Shown here piece after piece: positions 52,952 to 62,628 of a stretch of 64,000 nt of DNA. A model generated the notes under the pieces. That model did no database searches, was not told where the DNA came from, and saw nothing but the letters and a program-made list of their open reading frames with translations. The DNA is from Streptococcus suis (GTDB taxonomy: Bacteria; Bacillota; Bacilli; Lactobacillales; Streptococcaceae). Position 1 is the stretch's first letter. Each line of letters opens with the position of its first letter. The translations under genes were made by a program, and so were the position numbers. The stretch covers positions 1 to 64,000 of the forward strand of contig NZ_POJD01000294.1 of the NCBI RefSeq assembly GCF_002960445.1. Reading direction: 5' to 3'.

Positions 52952-54793
52952 TTATTCCCCCAGAACCGAATCAACAATGATTTCAAAATCTGTCCGTTCA
53001 TCACGCGCCTTGATGCCAGCCTTGACATTCAAAACGTAATCGGTGATAATACCGTCAACTTCCGAATTGACAAAGCGCTGGATGGATTCTTCCGTATTGA
53101 CTGTCCAAACAATGACTTTCTTGCCTTGGGCTTTCAGGTCGGCAACCTTTTCTGGACTAGCCTCTGCCTCTTCCATAATCAGATAATCGCCCTGCAGGTC
53201 TTCTGTCTGACCAATAGAGAAGTAATAGAGATAACCAGACACCATCTCAGGATAGGTTGCTTCGATGTAGGTAATCAGCTTGTAGTCCAAAGACAGCAGA
53301 GCTACTTCCTCCTCAACACCATAGGCCTTGACCATGGCAACAATGTCATCCACCATTTGCTTGTCGGCTGTTTTGCCCTTCAGCTCGATAAAGAGGCCAA
53401 TCTTGCCCTTGCTGGCTTCAATCACCTCCTCAATCGTAGGAACTGGCTGGGCTGGACGGCTACTGTCAAAAGCATCCGCAACCTGCAAGTCCTGAATTTC
53501 AGCCAGAGTCATCTCACTGGAACTGCGGCTGTCCCCAGCAACACGCTTGAAATCACCGTCATGGTTGAGGACATAGTGACCGTCTTTGGTCCGTTGAATA
53601 TCAATCTCAGACCAGGCCACCCCTTCCTCCGCAGCTGCTAAAATACCTGCAATCGTATTTTCAGCACCCAGGTCACCTCCACCACGGTGGGCGACTAAGG
53701 CAATCTCACGATTTACACGGAAAATCGTGTCAAAATGCTGCACCAACAAGTAAGCAAAGACAAAATTTCCTGCCAAGATGAGCAGAATCAAGCTGGTCAC
53801 CAAAAACTTGGTACGCAGGCGAATGGTCGGCAAGATGTCCTCCCGCCACTTACTGGCCTTGGTCGAAAGTGTGACCGCTGCAGTACGACCCTCAGCCTCT
53901 TCGTAGTCATAAAAGGCTTCTGTCACTCGATAAATCATCATCGGCGGAAAGAGGAAGGTTAGAAAGCTGACAATATCCACGACTACAAGGAGGATAAACA
54001 AGAGATACAAACGACTTTGATTTGTCTGCTCTGCCTGACTGACCAAAACAAAGACAAGCAGGGCTATCAAGGCAACAAGGAGAGGGACAAAGTAGACAAG
54101 GCCATTTTTCACAAAAATCCCGACAAGTCGCTTGATGAGCGCTCGACCGTATTTCTTTGTCAGGTCAAGGGAGGAGCGAATAGCTGAAGCAATCGTTTTC
54201 CCGCCAATGAGAACATAGTGGAAGGTGAATATCAACCGATAGCTCAGATAAGTCAAAACCAAGAGTACACCTGCATAAAGTGACAGATAAAGAGGATTGG
54301 CATAAATCACCGAAGTGATAAAGTTGGGAATCTGGAACTGCCGCATAGGGCCAATGGTAACACCCAAGCCCAAAAGCGGGAAGATCAAGGATACATAGAC
54401 CATGAGCAAAAGTCCAGCTGGACTAAAGAGGGACTTGAGGGAGGTCAAGCTCAGCCAGAGCATGTGCCGGGCGGTCATTTCAATCTTTTCTTCCTTTATA
54501 AGAGCACTGGTCAAGATAAAGGTGTTGACATCTAAACCAATCAAAATCACCATCATGACCAAGGTCGCCAAAAGAAAACCAATCCCTTGGAAACTCAAGA
54601 GAAAGGACACATAGTCCCCACTGGAAATCCCTGTCCGCCCAGATAAAGCTAAAAAAGTATCAATGGCAAAGGAATACAAGGGATAAATAAACAGAGCCAA
54701 CAGCCCCTTACTAAGCAATTGGTATTTGGTGAAAAGCCAGACGATCCGACCACGAAAAGCCCAGCTGGTTGAAACTTTCTTTCCTGTTTTCAT
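52952..54793 (-). CDS. Membrane-anchored glycerophosphoryl diester phosphodiesterase
   Basis: This 613-residue protein has an N-terminal half with about eight hydrophobic segments and a C-terminal GDPD domain (about residues 360-600). Catalytic motifs are VAHRGGGDLGAENTIAG (His and Arg), NHDGDFKRV and FIELKGK. It probably hydrolyses glycerophosphodiesters or polyglycerolphosphate outside the membrane; the N-terminal part matches the GdpP-like membrane domain of streptococcal GDPDs. The start at 54793 has GGAGGAG upstream, behind TTGTTA-17-TACAAT. It is a single gene between pepO and leuS. Confidence 0.88.
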   Translation of the reverse strand: MKTGKKVSTSWAFRGRIVWLFTKYQLLSKGLLALFIYPLYSFAIDTFLALSGRTGISSGDYVSFLLSFQGIGFLLATLVMMVILIGLDVNTFILTSALIKEEKIEMTARHMLWLSLTSLKSLFSPAGLLLMVYVSLIFPLLGLGVTIGPMRQFQIPNFITSVIYANPLYLSLYAGVLLVLTYLSYRLIFTFHYVLIGGKTIASAIRSSLDLTKKYGRALIKRLVGIFVKNGLVYFVPLLVALIALLVFVLVSQAEQTNQSRLYLLFILLVVVDIVSFLTFLFPPMMIYRVTEAFYDYEEAEGRTAAVTLSTKASKWREDILPTIRLRTKFLVTSLILLILAGNFVFAYLLVQHFDTIFRVNREIALVAHRGGGDLGAENTIAGILAAAEEGVAWSEIDIQRTKDGHYVLNHDGDFKRVAGDSRSSSEMTLAEIQDLQVADAFDSSRPAQPVPTIEEVIEASKGKIGLFIELKGKTADKQMVDDIVAMVKAYGVEEEVALLSLDYKLITYIEATYPEMVSGYLYYFSIGQTEDLQGDYLIMEEAEASPEKVADLKAQGKKVIVWTVNTEESIQRFVNSEVDGIITDYVLNVKAGIKARDERTDFEIIVDSVLGE

Positions 54794-54877
54794 ATCTCCT
54801 CCGAAAAGTTTTTTTGTTATTGTACCATAATTTATATTCTGTAACAATGCCGACTAGAGAGTGCTATTTCCCACAAG

Positions 54878-54904
54878 AAAAAAGGCTGGGAAAGCCCAAC
54901 CTTT
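54878..54904 (-). terminator. Terminator of pepO
   Basis: Stem AAAGGCTGGG (54881-54890) and CCCAACCTTT (54895-54904), one mismatch, loop AAAG, then T residues on the minus strand, 7 bp after the stop. Confidence 0.85.
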
Positions 54905-54911
54905 GTCTGTT

Positions 54912-56804
54912 TTACCAAATAATCACACGGTCTTCTTTGGCACGCCACATGCCGTCGCCTTCTTGAACGCCAAATGTTTCATGGAATTCATCGAAGTTTG
55001 GCAACTGGATGTTGGTGCGTAGGTGACCTGGTGCATGGACATCGACACTTGCCAACATCTGCATGAACTCAGGACGGGCCTTCATTCGCCAGATACGAGC
55101 AAAGTTGGTGAAGAACTCTTCTGCGGAGAAGTCGTCCTCCGACTTAGCTGCCTCAAGAGCTGCTGCAATCCCACCAAGGTCGGCAATGTTTTCTGACACA
55201 GTCAACTTACCATTGATTTTGGCACCGTAAGAATCCTGACCCTCAAACTGGTCAATGACCTGCTGAGTACGGGCTTCAAAGGCAGCATAGTCTTCCTCTG
55301 TCCACCAGTTCTTAAGACTACCGTGCTCATCAAAGGAAGCACCGTTGGAGTCAAAGGCATGGGAAATCTCGTGGGCAATAACCGCACCGATACCGCCGTA
55401 GTTAGCTGATGAAGACTGCTCCAGCGAGTAGAAAGGCGCCTGCAAAATGGCTGCTGGAAAGACAATCAAGTTCTTCTGTGGGTTGTAGTAGGCATTGACC
55501 ATGTGAGCTGGCATGCCCCATTCCTTCATGTCCACAGGCTTGTTCCACTTGCTCCAACCATGAGCAATGTCAATCTTGTTTAGTTCGATGGCATTTTCCA
55601 CCAAGGACTTGCTTGGGTCAACAATCTTCTTATAATAACGCTCTGGCAAGGCTTCTGGGTAGCCGATGTAAGGCTTGATAACATTGAGTTTGACAATGGC
55701 CTTGTCACGCGTTTCCTGAGCCAACCAGTCTGCCGTTTCCAAACGAGACTTGTAGACCTCAATCATCTTAGCGACTTTTGCTTCCACATCGGCCTTGGCT
55801 TCTGGTGAGAATTTTTCTCCAGCATACCAAAGACCGAGGGCTTGGTTAAAGTAACCTTGTGCCAGATTGTAGGCTGCTTTTTCTTGGTTTTGAGCCTGTG
55901 GTGTACCAGAAAGGGCACGGCTGTAGGCTCCTGCTAGAATACGGATTTCATCCGACAGGAAGGCTGTATAAGCTCCTGCCGCTTTCAAAATCAAGGTCGC
56001 CTTCAAAAGCTCCCAATTATCCGCACTGTAAATTTCCTTAGCAGCCTGCCAGAAACGTTCCTCAGGCACGATAATCTTGTCTGGCGTTTGACCTAAAATC
56101 GCTGTGAAGAAATCATCCAAAGGCAACTCTGGTACCAAAGCAGTAAAATCTGCCCACTCATACGGATGATAGAGTTTGGCATATTCAGACCCCTCTTCAT
56201 TTGACAAGACATACTTGGCAATCGTGGCATCTAGTTCCAAACGCTTGTCCAATAGGTCCTTGATTTCCTCATCGCTAAAACCAAACTTTGGCAGGAGGGC
56301 TTCCTGGCTCTCTCTCCACGTTTTGAGCAACTCTGCTCCTTTTTCATGACCTTCCTCATAGTAGGTCGTATCTGGCAGGATAATACCTAGAGAATCTGCC
56401 CAGAGAACATTGGTGGTCGCATCCATAAAGTCAGGTGCCACGCCGAAAGGCATGAGGTTTGGCTTGCCAGCTAACTCGAATTCTGCCAACTTGCTGGTGA
56501 ATTCTTCGAATGAGTTGAGTGCCTTGTACTCTGCAATCAAGTCCTGGGCAGGCTCTGCTCCCAAACGGTCACGGGTTTCATAGTCAGCCACTTGCTTGTG
56601 GAAGGCTACAAAGTTTTGCAAAACGCTATCTTCTGGGACATTTTCCCCAGCCAACCATGCGTTTGTCGTGTCAATCATAAGTTTTTCAATCTCATCCGCC
56701 AGGTCTGAAAAACCTCCAGTTCTTGGCTTATCATCTGGAATGACAGCTGTTTTTGCCCATTCCCCATTGACGTATTCGTAAAAATCATCTTGTAAACGTG
56801 TCAT
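54912..56804 (-). CDS. pepO: M13-family endopeptidase PepO
   Basis: This 630-residue zinc metallopeptidase is of the neprilysin type. The zinc site is H-E-x-x-H in IAHEISHAFDSNG, the third ligand Glu is in ENIADLGG, and the substrate-binding NAYYNPQKNLIVFP precedes it. There is no signal peptide, as in other lactic acid bacterial PepO proteins, some of which still reach the surface and bind host proteins. The start at 56804 has AGGAG upstream and reads MTRLQDDFYEYVNGEW; the longer frame to 56864 is rejected. It lies 68 bp after the tro operon with no clear terminator between, so partial co-transcription is possible. Confidence 0.94.
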   Translation of the reverse strand: MTRLQDDFYEYVNGEWAKTAVIPDDKPRTGGFSDLADEIEKLMIDTTNAWLAGENVPEDSVLQNFVAFHKQVADYETRDRLGAEPAQDLIAEYKALNSFEEFTSKLAEFELAGKPNLMPFGVAPDFMDATTNVLWADSLGIILPDTTYYEEGHEKGAELLKTWRESQEALLPKFGFSDEEIKDLLDKRLELDATIAKYVLSNEEGSEYAKLYHPYEWADFTALVPELPLDDFFTAILGQTPDKIIVPEERFWQAAKEIYSADNWELLKATLILKAAGAYTAFLSDEIRILAGAYSRALSGTPQAQNQEKAAYNLAQGYFNQALGLWYAGEKFSPEAKADVEAKVAKMIEVYKSRLETADWLAQETRDKAIVKLNVIKPYIGYPEALPERYYKKIVDPSKSLVENAIELNKIDIAHGWSKWNKPVDMKEWGMPAHMVNAYYNPQKNLIVFPAAILQAPFYSLEQSSSANYGGIGAVIAHEISHAFDSNGASFDEHGSLKNWWTEEDYAAFEARTQQVIDQFEGQDSYGAKINGKLTVSENIADLGGIAAALEAAKSEDDFSAEEFFTNFARIWRMKARPEFMQMLASVDVHAPGHLRTNIQLPNFDEFHETFGVQEGDGMWRAKEDRVIIW

Positions 56805-56872
56805 TGATTTTCTCCTATCCTCTTTTTTATTTACTATAGTAACAAAAAAGTCTGACAATTTCATTTGCCAAA

Positions 56873-57706
56873 CTAGGTTTTTAGGGCATTTTTTAGGAAA
56901 AAGCTGACGCAGACTGTCAGAAGACCCATGACCGAACAGGTGCCAGACATGGTCAGGTCAAGCCAGCTGGCAAGACTAAAGCCTAGAACAATCATCAGAA
57001 TGGCGCAGCATTGCCCCAAAACTAAAAACTGACAGAAATGCTTCGACCAAGGTAAAGCAGCCATACTGGGCGCTAGTAAGAAAACAATGACCGCCATAGA
57101 GCCGACCGCTTCAAAGGACGAGACCGTTGTCAAGGAAACCAGAAAAATCAATCCCAACTCCAGTCTTTTGGTGGCAATCCCTTGGAGTTTAGCCTGCTCC
57201 TTGTCCAAGAGATAGAGGGTCAGAGCTTGAAAATTCAAGAAAAAGAAGACCAGCAAGACCAGTAAGAGCCCGACGGACTTGACCAAGGCCAAGGGTAGCG
57301 ATAACCCTAAAAAATCAAGCCTGTTAAGAGGGGCAAAGAGCACCTCGCCCATCAGGACCATATCCAAGTCCAGATGGACATTACGGGCAAAGAGGGAGAT
57401 GAGAATAACAGCTAGGGCAAAGAAAAAGGTAAAGAGCAAACCCGTCGCCGCATCCTGAGCCAACTTGCGAGTGTGTAGCCCCTCAATCGCTAGGACTGTC
57501 AGTAGACCAAAAACCGCCGCCCCAAACAAGAGCAGGGGGGAATCTAGGCTGTGACTGACAAAGAAGCCCAGTACTATCCCCAAGAGGACCGAGTGGGACA
57601 GGGCATCTGCCAGCATGGCCTGATTGCGCACCACCAAGACAGACCCAATCAAGCCACAAGAAGAACCAACAGCCAGTAAAATCAATAAGACCTCAAGCAC
57701 CTGCAT
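56873..57706 (-). CDS. troD: Metal ABC transporter permease, second subunit (TroD-like)
   Basis: This 277-residue polytopic permease of the ABC-3 family (zinc/manganese) has about eight hydrophobic segments. It contains the ABC-3 region GSSCGLIGSVLVVRNQAMLADALSHSVLLGI at the N-terminus. It overlaps troC by 14 bases and is the last transport gene of the operon. Two different permease genes with one ATPase and one binding protein is the TroABCD plan, in which the permeases form a heterodimer. Confidence 0.88.
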   Translation of the reverse strand: MQVLEVLLILLAVGSSCGLIGSVLVVRNQAMLADALSHSVLLGIVLGFFVSHSLDSPLLLFGAAVFGLLTVLAIEGLHTRKLAQDAATGLLFTFFFALAVILISLFARNVHLDLDMVLMGEVLFAPLNRLDFLGLSLPLALVKSVGLLLVLLVFFFLNFQALTLYLLDKEQAKLQGIATKRLELGLIFLVSLTTVSSFEAVGSMAVIVFLLAPSMAALPWSKHFCQFLVLGQCCAILMIVLGFSLASWLDLTMSGTCSVMGLLTVCVSFFLKNALKT

Positions 57707-58553
57707 TCTCCTTTCTGATATAGGTCACATAAGCAAAAGCCACTAAAGAGGACAAACTCAAGCAAACAATAATAGCCGGACCAGTCGATAACCCTGTCAC
57801 AACCGAACTCACATAACTTCCAAGAAGGGCTGAAAATCCAGCAATTCCAGCCGCCAAAGCTAAGGTTTGGCCATAGGACTTTCCTAGAAGCAAGCCAAAG
57901 ACAGCTGGAGCTATCAAGAAACTACTCATCAGGATAGCCCCAACCACCTTCAAACCAACCGCAATCAAACTCATCATCAGAAACAGGCTCATACGGTCAA
58001 TCTTTTCCACAGGAATCCCCACTAGCTTGGCAAACTGTTTATCAAACAGATAAAGCTTAAGTGACTGGTAGTGCCAGCCAAATAGGAACAAGGCTACCAA
58101 AGCTACTAGGCAAATCAATACAACATCATCCAGCTGCATAAAGGCAGCCTGACCAAAAACATAGTTTCCCAAGCCTGCCTGGGCGGCTCCTTGAAAGGAC
58201 TCATTGCCCTGAACATACTGCTTGAGAACCAAGCCAAGTCCAAAGAAGGCCGCTGAAACCAGAGCCAAAGCATTGACCCGACTGGTCCGCCCCCTTCGAC
58301 AGAGCCAGCTAACCAAGCCGTAGGACAGGTAGCCCGAACCCACCGCTCCAAGCAACAGAAGCAAGGGCTGACGCGATTGAAAGACCATATAGGACAGGAT
58401 GATACCTGGATAGGCCGCATGCCCCAAGCTATCCCCGATTAAACTTTGCCTGGTCAAAACACTGATGGTTCCGATCTGACTAGCCGCCAGAGCCAAGACC
58501 AGAGTTCCCAGTGCCACAGTCCAAAAAGAATAGTCCTGCAAGAGATCAAGCAT
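57693..58553 (-). CDS. troC: Metal ABC transporter permease, first subunit (TroC-like)
   Basis: This 286-residue ABC-3 permease has about eight hydrophobic segments and the family region SVLTRQSLIGDSLGHAAYPGI near residue 35. It overlaps the ATPase gene by 8 bases upstream and troD by 14 bases downstream, indicating translational coupling along the operon. With troD it should form the membrane pathway for manganese, and possibly zinc or iron. Confidence 0.88.
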   Translation of the reverse strand: MLDLLQDYSFWTVALGTLVLALAASQIGTISVLTRQSLIGDSLGHAAYPGIILSYMVFQSRQPLLLLLGAVGSGYLSYGLVSWLCRRGRTSRVNALALVSAAFFGLGLVLKQYVQGNESFQGAAQAGLGNYVFGQAAFMQLDDVVLICLVALVALFLFGWHYQSLKLYLFDKQFAKLVGIPVEKIDRMSLFLMMSLIAVGLKVVGAILMSSFLIAPAVFGLLLGKSYGQTLALAAGIAGFSALLGSYVSSVVTGLSTGPAIIVCLSLSSLVAFAYVTYIRKENAGA

Positions 58554-59310
58554 GACCGAGACCCTCCTTTAGAAACAAGGCAGGTTCCTGACCATAGGCA
58601 GCCTGATAGGCTTGCAGCAAATCCACCTGATCCATAGCCCCCTCTGCCACCAAGCGACCATTGAGCCAGAGGACATAATCAAAATACTTTTCCAAGGTCA
58701 AAAGGTCATGGTGGATAACCAGGGAGGTCTTGCCTTCTTGCTGGAACTTCTTCAAACAGTCCATGATGACTTGCTCTGTCACCTGATCAATCCCAGCCAA
58801 AGGCTCGTCCATCATGTAGATTTCAGCTTCCTGGGCCAAGGCCCTAGCTAGAAAGACCCGTTGCCGCTGACCTCCAGATAGCTGGTCAATCTGCCGATTG
58901 CGTAAATCACTAATTTTCATCTCTTCCAGAGCCTGCTCTGCCTTTTCCTTATCCAAGGAACTTGGTCGGCGGAAGAAACCACTGGTATGGGCAAACCGCC
59001 CCATCAGGACAATATCCAGAACCCTTGCAGGAAACTGCCAGTTCACCTGGCTGGCTTGGGGAATATAGGCAACATTTTTTTGAATAACTTGGTCCAGTTT
59101 CTCTGACTGACCCAGTAGCGAAACCTTGCCACTTACCCCCTTCTCCAATCCCAAAATCGCCTTAAACAAGCTCGATTTCCCTGCACCATTTGGTCCGACC
59201 AAAGCCGCACGACAACCCTTGGGCAGCTGAAAACTGACCCGATCTAGAGCCTTGACCTGGCCTGCACCATAGTGCAAGGACAAGTCCTCAACTCTCAGTA
59301 TTTCTTCCAT
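58546..59310 (-). CDS. troB: Metal ABC transporter ATPase (TroB-like)
   Basis: This 254-residue ATPase has Walker A GPNGAGKSS (about residue 38), the signature LSGGQRQR, Walker B IYMMDEPLAGID and an H-loop His in VIHHDLLTL. It is of the MntB/ZnuC type and powers the TroC-TroD channel. It lies 14 bp after troA and overlaps troC by 8 bases. Confidence 0.9.
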   Translation of the reverse strand: MEEILRVEDLSLHYGAGQVKALDRVSFQLPKGCRAALVGPNGAGKSSLFKAILGLEKGVSGKVSLLGQSEKLDQVIQKNVAYIPQASQVNWQFPARVLDIVLMGRFAHTSGFFRRPSSLDKEKAEQALEEMKISDLRNRQIDQLSGGQRQRVFLARALAQEAEIYMMDEPLAGIDQVTEQVIMDCLKKFQQEGKTSLVIHHDLLTLEKYFDYVLWLNGRLVAEGAMDQVDLLQAYQAAYGQEPALFLKEGLGHA

Positions 59311-59324
59311 TCTTCCAACCTTTC

Positions 59325-60248
59325 TTACTGCAAATGCTCCACAATTAACTGGACATTGTGCTTATACATATCTATAAATGTTGCTCCCTCTTCCCCTTCT
59401 GGTGCTAAGGAATCTGAGAATAACTCCTTGCCTTCACCGCTTACAATCGCTACTTGACCACCCTTGGCCTTGACAGCTTCTTGCAATTTTTCCATGCGTT
59501 CTGGACTGGTTGTTGACTCGGTAAAGATAGCCTTGATACCATGTTCTAAAATCATATTGGCCGTTTCAATCATATCGCTGTTGGCAACTTCAGACAAGGT
59601 ACTAATGCCCTGCGGTGCATAGAGAGTAAAGTCATAGCTGGCTGCGAAGTAGTTAAAGGCATCATGAGGGGTGACTAGGTAACGGCTCTCAGCAGGCAGG
59701 ACACTCAACTCTTTTTCAATCCAAGTATGCAAGTCATCCAACTGAGCTAAGTAGTTTTCCGTATTTTTCTGAATCAGCTCTGCTTTTTCCGGAAGAAGTT
59801 TTTGCAACTCCTCTGAAGCTACAGCTACCGCTGATTTATAGAGGGGAATAGAAAACCAGAAGTGAGGGTCCACAATCTGCTGGCCATCCTCATCCATTGT
59901 AGTCAAATCCGACTGGGCAAAGTTCTTAGAAACCGCCACTCCCGTCTTTTCCAAGGCTTCCACCATCTTGCCCTCAAAGTGCAATCCATGGTAGAGAACA
60001 AGGTCAGCCTTTTGTAATTTTGATAAATCACTAGATTTGGCTACATACAAATGAGGGTCTTCCCCCGCTGGAATCAATAGGTCCCGCTCCACCTCATCTC
60101 CTGCCAGCTGATAGACCATATCGCTGAGGAAAGAGGTCGTGACCGCCACTCGCGGCTTGCTGGAAGCCTCTGGGCTTTGCGTTGAACGACAGGCTCCTAG
60201 TCCGATAAGGGACAATAGCAGAGCCAAACTAAGAATTAGTTTTTTCAT
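59325..60248 (-). CDS. troA: Metal-binding lipoprotein (TroA-like)
   Basis: This 307-residue protein has a lipoprotein signal peptide with Cys20 in LIGLGACRS and a cluster A-I metal-binding domain. Expected ligands are the His in GEDPHLYV and in VDPHFWF, the acidic residue in FTESTTSPE and the Asp in FSDSLAPEG. There is no His-rich loop, which favours manganese or iron over zinc. It is the first gene of the operon, and its promoter carries a palindrome suited to a DtxR-type repressor, encoded divergently by troR. Confidence 0.9.
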   Translation of the reverse strand: MKKLILSLALLLSLIGLGACRSTQSPEASSKPRVAVTTSFLSDMVYQLAGDEVERDLLIPAGEDPHLYVAKSSDLSKLQKADLVLYHGLHFEGKMVEALEKTGVAVSKNFAQSDLTTMDEDGQQIVDPHFWFSIPLYKSAVAVASEELQKLLPEKAELIQKNTENYLAQLDDLHTWIEKELSVLPAESRYLVTPHDAFNYFAASYDFTLYAPQGISTLSEVANSDMIETANMILEHGIKAIFTESTTSPERMEKLQEAVKAKGGQVAIVSGEGKELFSDSLAPEGEEGATFIDMYKHNVQLIVEHLQ

Positions 60249-60271
60249 AGTAGGTTCTCCTTTGTATTTTG

Positions 60272-60324
60272 TTAGGCATGCTTAACTTTAGTTTTAATAT
60301 ATATTAAAAAATTCTTTCTGTCAA
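60272..60324 (-). promoter_or_regulatory. troA promoter with DtxR-type operator
   Basis: -35 TTGACA (60319-60324) and -10 TATATT (60296-60301) on the minus strand are 17 bp apart. The palindrome TTAGGCATGCTTAA (60272-60285), 12 of 14 positions symmetrical, lies about 10 bp downstream of the -10. A metal-loaded TroR bound there would block transcription. Confidence 0.7.
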
Positions 60325-60374
60325 TGATTTTTATAAAATTTTGGTATACTATTCTTACTAGAAAGTGAGAGAAT

Positions 60375-61034
60375 ATGACACCAAACAAAGAAGATTACCT
60401 GAAAGTCATCTATGAACTAGGGCAGACAGAACAGAAAATCACCAATAAGCAGATTGCTGAAAAGATGAATTTTTCCGCCCCAGCCGTTTCCGAAATGCTG
60501 AAAAAAATGGTCACGGAAGAGCTGATTGAAAAGGATAAATCAGCAGGTTACATCCTCAGCCAAGTCGCCTTGGAAATGGTGGCCAACCTCTACCGTAAGC
60601 ACCGCCTGATAGAAGTCTTTTTGGTCGAGCAGCTGGGCTATTCCCCTGAACAAGTCCATGAAGAAGCTGAAATTTTAGAACACACCGTTTCAGACCATTT
60701 TATCAACCGACTGGATAAACTCCTAGGTTATCCCCAAACCTGTCCACACGGAGGCAGTATTCCTAAAGAAAACCAGTTGCTTGTAGAACGCTACCAGACC
60801 CGACTGTCTCAGCTGACAGAAACTGGCTCCTACCAACTGGTTCGTATCCATGACTTCTACCAGCTTCTCCAATACCTGGAACAACATGAGTTAACTGTCG
60901 GCGATCAACTACTTGTGACAGACTTCGACCAGTTTGCCCAAACCATCACCATACAATATAAGGACAAAGAACTGGCTATCCCTACAGCCATCGCCCAAGA
61001 ATTATTCGTAGAAAAGACTAATCGCCCAGCCTAA
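60375..61034 (+). CDS. troR: DtxR/MntR-family metal-dependent repressor (TroR-like)
   Basis: This 219-residue protein has an N-terminal winged helix (QIAEKMNFSAPAVSEMLKKM, residues about 27-46), a dimerisation and metal-binding domain (KHRLIEVFLVEQLGY, EEAEILEHTVSDHF, and CPHGGSIP), and a C-terminal SH3-like domain. Mn2+ or Fe2+ binding would allow it to repress troABCD, transcribed divergently 126 bp away. It has its own extended -10 promoter (TGG plus TATACT near 60344) and AGTGAGAG as ribosome binding site. The terminator hairpin contains its stop codon in the loop. Confidence 0.92.
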   Translation: MTPNKEDYLKVIYELGQTEQKITNKQIAEKMNFSAPAVSEMLKKMVTEELIEKDKSAGYILSQVALEMVANLYRKHRLIEVFLVEQLGYSPEQVHEEAEILEHTVSDHFINRLDKLLGYPQTCPHGGSIPKENQLLVERYQTRLSQLTETGSYQLVRIHDFYQLLQYLEQHELTVGDQLLVTDFDQFAQTITIQYKDKELAIPTAIAQELFVEKTNRPA

Positions 61035-61064
61035 ACAAGCTGAGCGATTTTGCTTTTTATTTTT
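61020..61064 (+). terminator. Terminator of troR, containing the stop codon
   Basis: Stem AATCGCCCAGC (61020-61030) and GCTGAGCGATT (61039-61049), one mismatch, with the TAA stop of troR in the 8-nt loop, followed by a T-rich tail. Confidence 0.8.
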
Positions 61065-61758
61065 CAGCGGTTTCCACTAATTTACTTTTCTTTATTGCTC
61101 CCCACGTTAACCCAGCTAAGACAAGATTCCAAAGCAATAATATTTTTATAGAATCAGTATTCATTGAAAAATGTTCCTTGGTAAAGAAGTCTGTATAGGC
61201 TCCCATAAAAGAATAGCCTACAACAGTTTCTACACCTTCTTTCAAGTCAGCAAACATTGGCAATAAGGCTACAATAAAGGTAACAGGCAAGCCATTGATT
61301 TGAGCCTTAGACTGTGTATCAGAAAGCAAACCAATGCACATATTGATTAGCATGACCGCCACGGTTGTCAGGAACATTACAAGAGCATATTCTCCATACA
61401 TTCCTTCTAAATCTGTTTCAGTCAAAATTGGAAATGAAATCAAGGTAATCACCATCATTATCAGGGGGTGAATAAGGACTGATAGGATGTATTCATGGTA
61501 TCTGACACCGCTCAACAACAAGGTCTTGAGCATATTTTTTTCTTTCTCTTCCGCAATCATGGTTGAAATCATCATTCCAATAGACATTGCAATTGCCATA
61601 GACAAACAGATAAACATGAGTTTCATTCCTGCTGCATCCATAAAATTCTTATAGAGTAAGACCAGCATATAAGGCAACAATATCTGGATAGCTAGGTTCT
61701 TATTACTTACTAATAGTTGATTTCTCAGCCAAATCAAGGCATTCATTCTTCTAAACAT
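61057..61758 (-). CDS. ABC-2-type permease of a two-gene transporter
   Basis: This 233-residue membrane protein has six hydrophobic segments in the arrangement of ABC-2 permeases (about residues 22-40, 48-68, 97-117, 128-148, 155-175 and 205-225). A stretch with EEKEKNMLKTLLLSGVRYHEYILS resembles the coupling loop. Such small permeases with a separate ATPase usually export or give immunity to peptides such as bacteriocins, or drugs; the substrate is unknown. Its start overlaps the ATPase gene by 8 bases. The operon appears to be controlled by a ComR-like box. Confidence 0.82.
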   Translation of the reverse strand: MFRRMNALIWLRNQLLVSNKNLAIQILLPYMLVLLYKNFMDAAGMKLMFICLSMAIAMSIGMMISTMIAEEKEKNMLKTLLLSGVRYHEYILSVLIHPLIMMVITLISFPILTETDLEGMYGEYALVMFLTTVAVMLINMCIGLLSDTQSKAQINGLPVTFIVALLPMFADLKEGVETVVGYSFMGAYTDFFTKEHFSMNTDSIKILLLWNLVLAGLTWGAIKKSKLVETAEK

Positions 61759-62587
61759 TTAACTTCTCTCCTGTCAATTGAATAAAAATATCTTCGAGCG
61801 TTGGCTCGCATGAGTGGACAGCAATCGCGTTTGATAGGTCATCATTGTCAAAGTTTACAAACGGAATTTCTTTTTGACTAAAATCAGAATAGGTCACTCT
61901 TACCACCTTATCCTGATTGTATCTCTGAATAATATCTCTCGGGATACCTTTTTCCACTAACCTACCTTTGTTTAGTAAAACTAATTCATCACAAAGCAGG
62001 GTAGCTTCACGCATATCGTGAGTCGTCAAGAAAATCGTCGTTCCTTGTTCTTTCAAATCCATAAGTAGGGCATGTATGGATTGAGAGGTAGTTGGATCTA
62101 ACCCACTTGTTGGTTCGTCAAGAAAGAGAATTTTTGGAGCATTTAGTAATGCCCTGACAAGTAGCATGCGTTGTTTCATGCCAGTTGATAACTTATCAGC
62201 AGGTGTCTTCTTGCTATCAAACAAGCCAACCTGTTTCAATAATTCATCTATTTTCCCTGCTTTCGCACCAAATAATTTTCCATACAACTGTAAATTCTTT
62301 TCCAATGATAATTTCTCATAAAAACCACTTTTGTCACTGACAATCCCTATTTCTTCTAGATCTGATGAAGTCAAATCAGAAGAATCTTTGCCTAGCAACT
62401 TACCTTTTCCTTGGTTTGCCTTCATCTGACCTGTTAAAATGTTAATCATCGTTGTTTTACCAGAACCTGACGGCCCTAAGAATCCAAAGATGTTCCCCTC
62501 ACGAATTTCAAAACTAATACTATTTAAGGCAACTTTATTCCCAAATGACTTTGTAATCTTATCTGCTACAATCATTGTTTCTTTCAT
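61751..62587 (-). CDS. ABC transporter ATPase controlled by a ComR-like box
   Basis: This 278-residue ATPase has Walker [10 protein letters not shown] (about residue 39), the signature LSTGMKQRM (with Thr in place of the first Gly), Walker B ILFLDEPTSGLD and the H-loop TTHDMREA. It belongs to the DrrA/CcmA group used by ABC-2 exporters. The start has AAGGAG upstream. It follows the gene of a ComR-family regulator by 101 bp, and the intervening hairpin contains a ComR-box, T-tract and -10. Confidence 0.85.
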   Translation of the reverse strand: MKETMIVADKITKSFGNKVALNSISFEIREGNIFGFLGPSGSGKTTMINILTGQMKANQGKGKLLGKDSSDLTSSDLEEIGIVSDKSGFYEKLSLEKNLQLYGKLFGAKAGKIDELLKQVGLFDSKKTPADKLSTGMKQRMLLVRALLNAPKILFLDEPTSGLDPTTSQSIHALLMDLKEQGTTIFLTTHDMREATLLCDELVLLNKGRLVEKGIPRDIIQRYNQDKVVRVTYSDFSQKEIPFVNFDNDDLSNAIAVHSCEPTLEDIFIQLTGEKLNV

Positions 62588-62628
62588 AACTCTTCTCCTT
62601 AATTCATCGTGTGATTCTTTATAATCCT

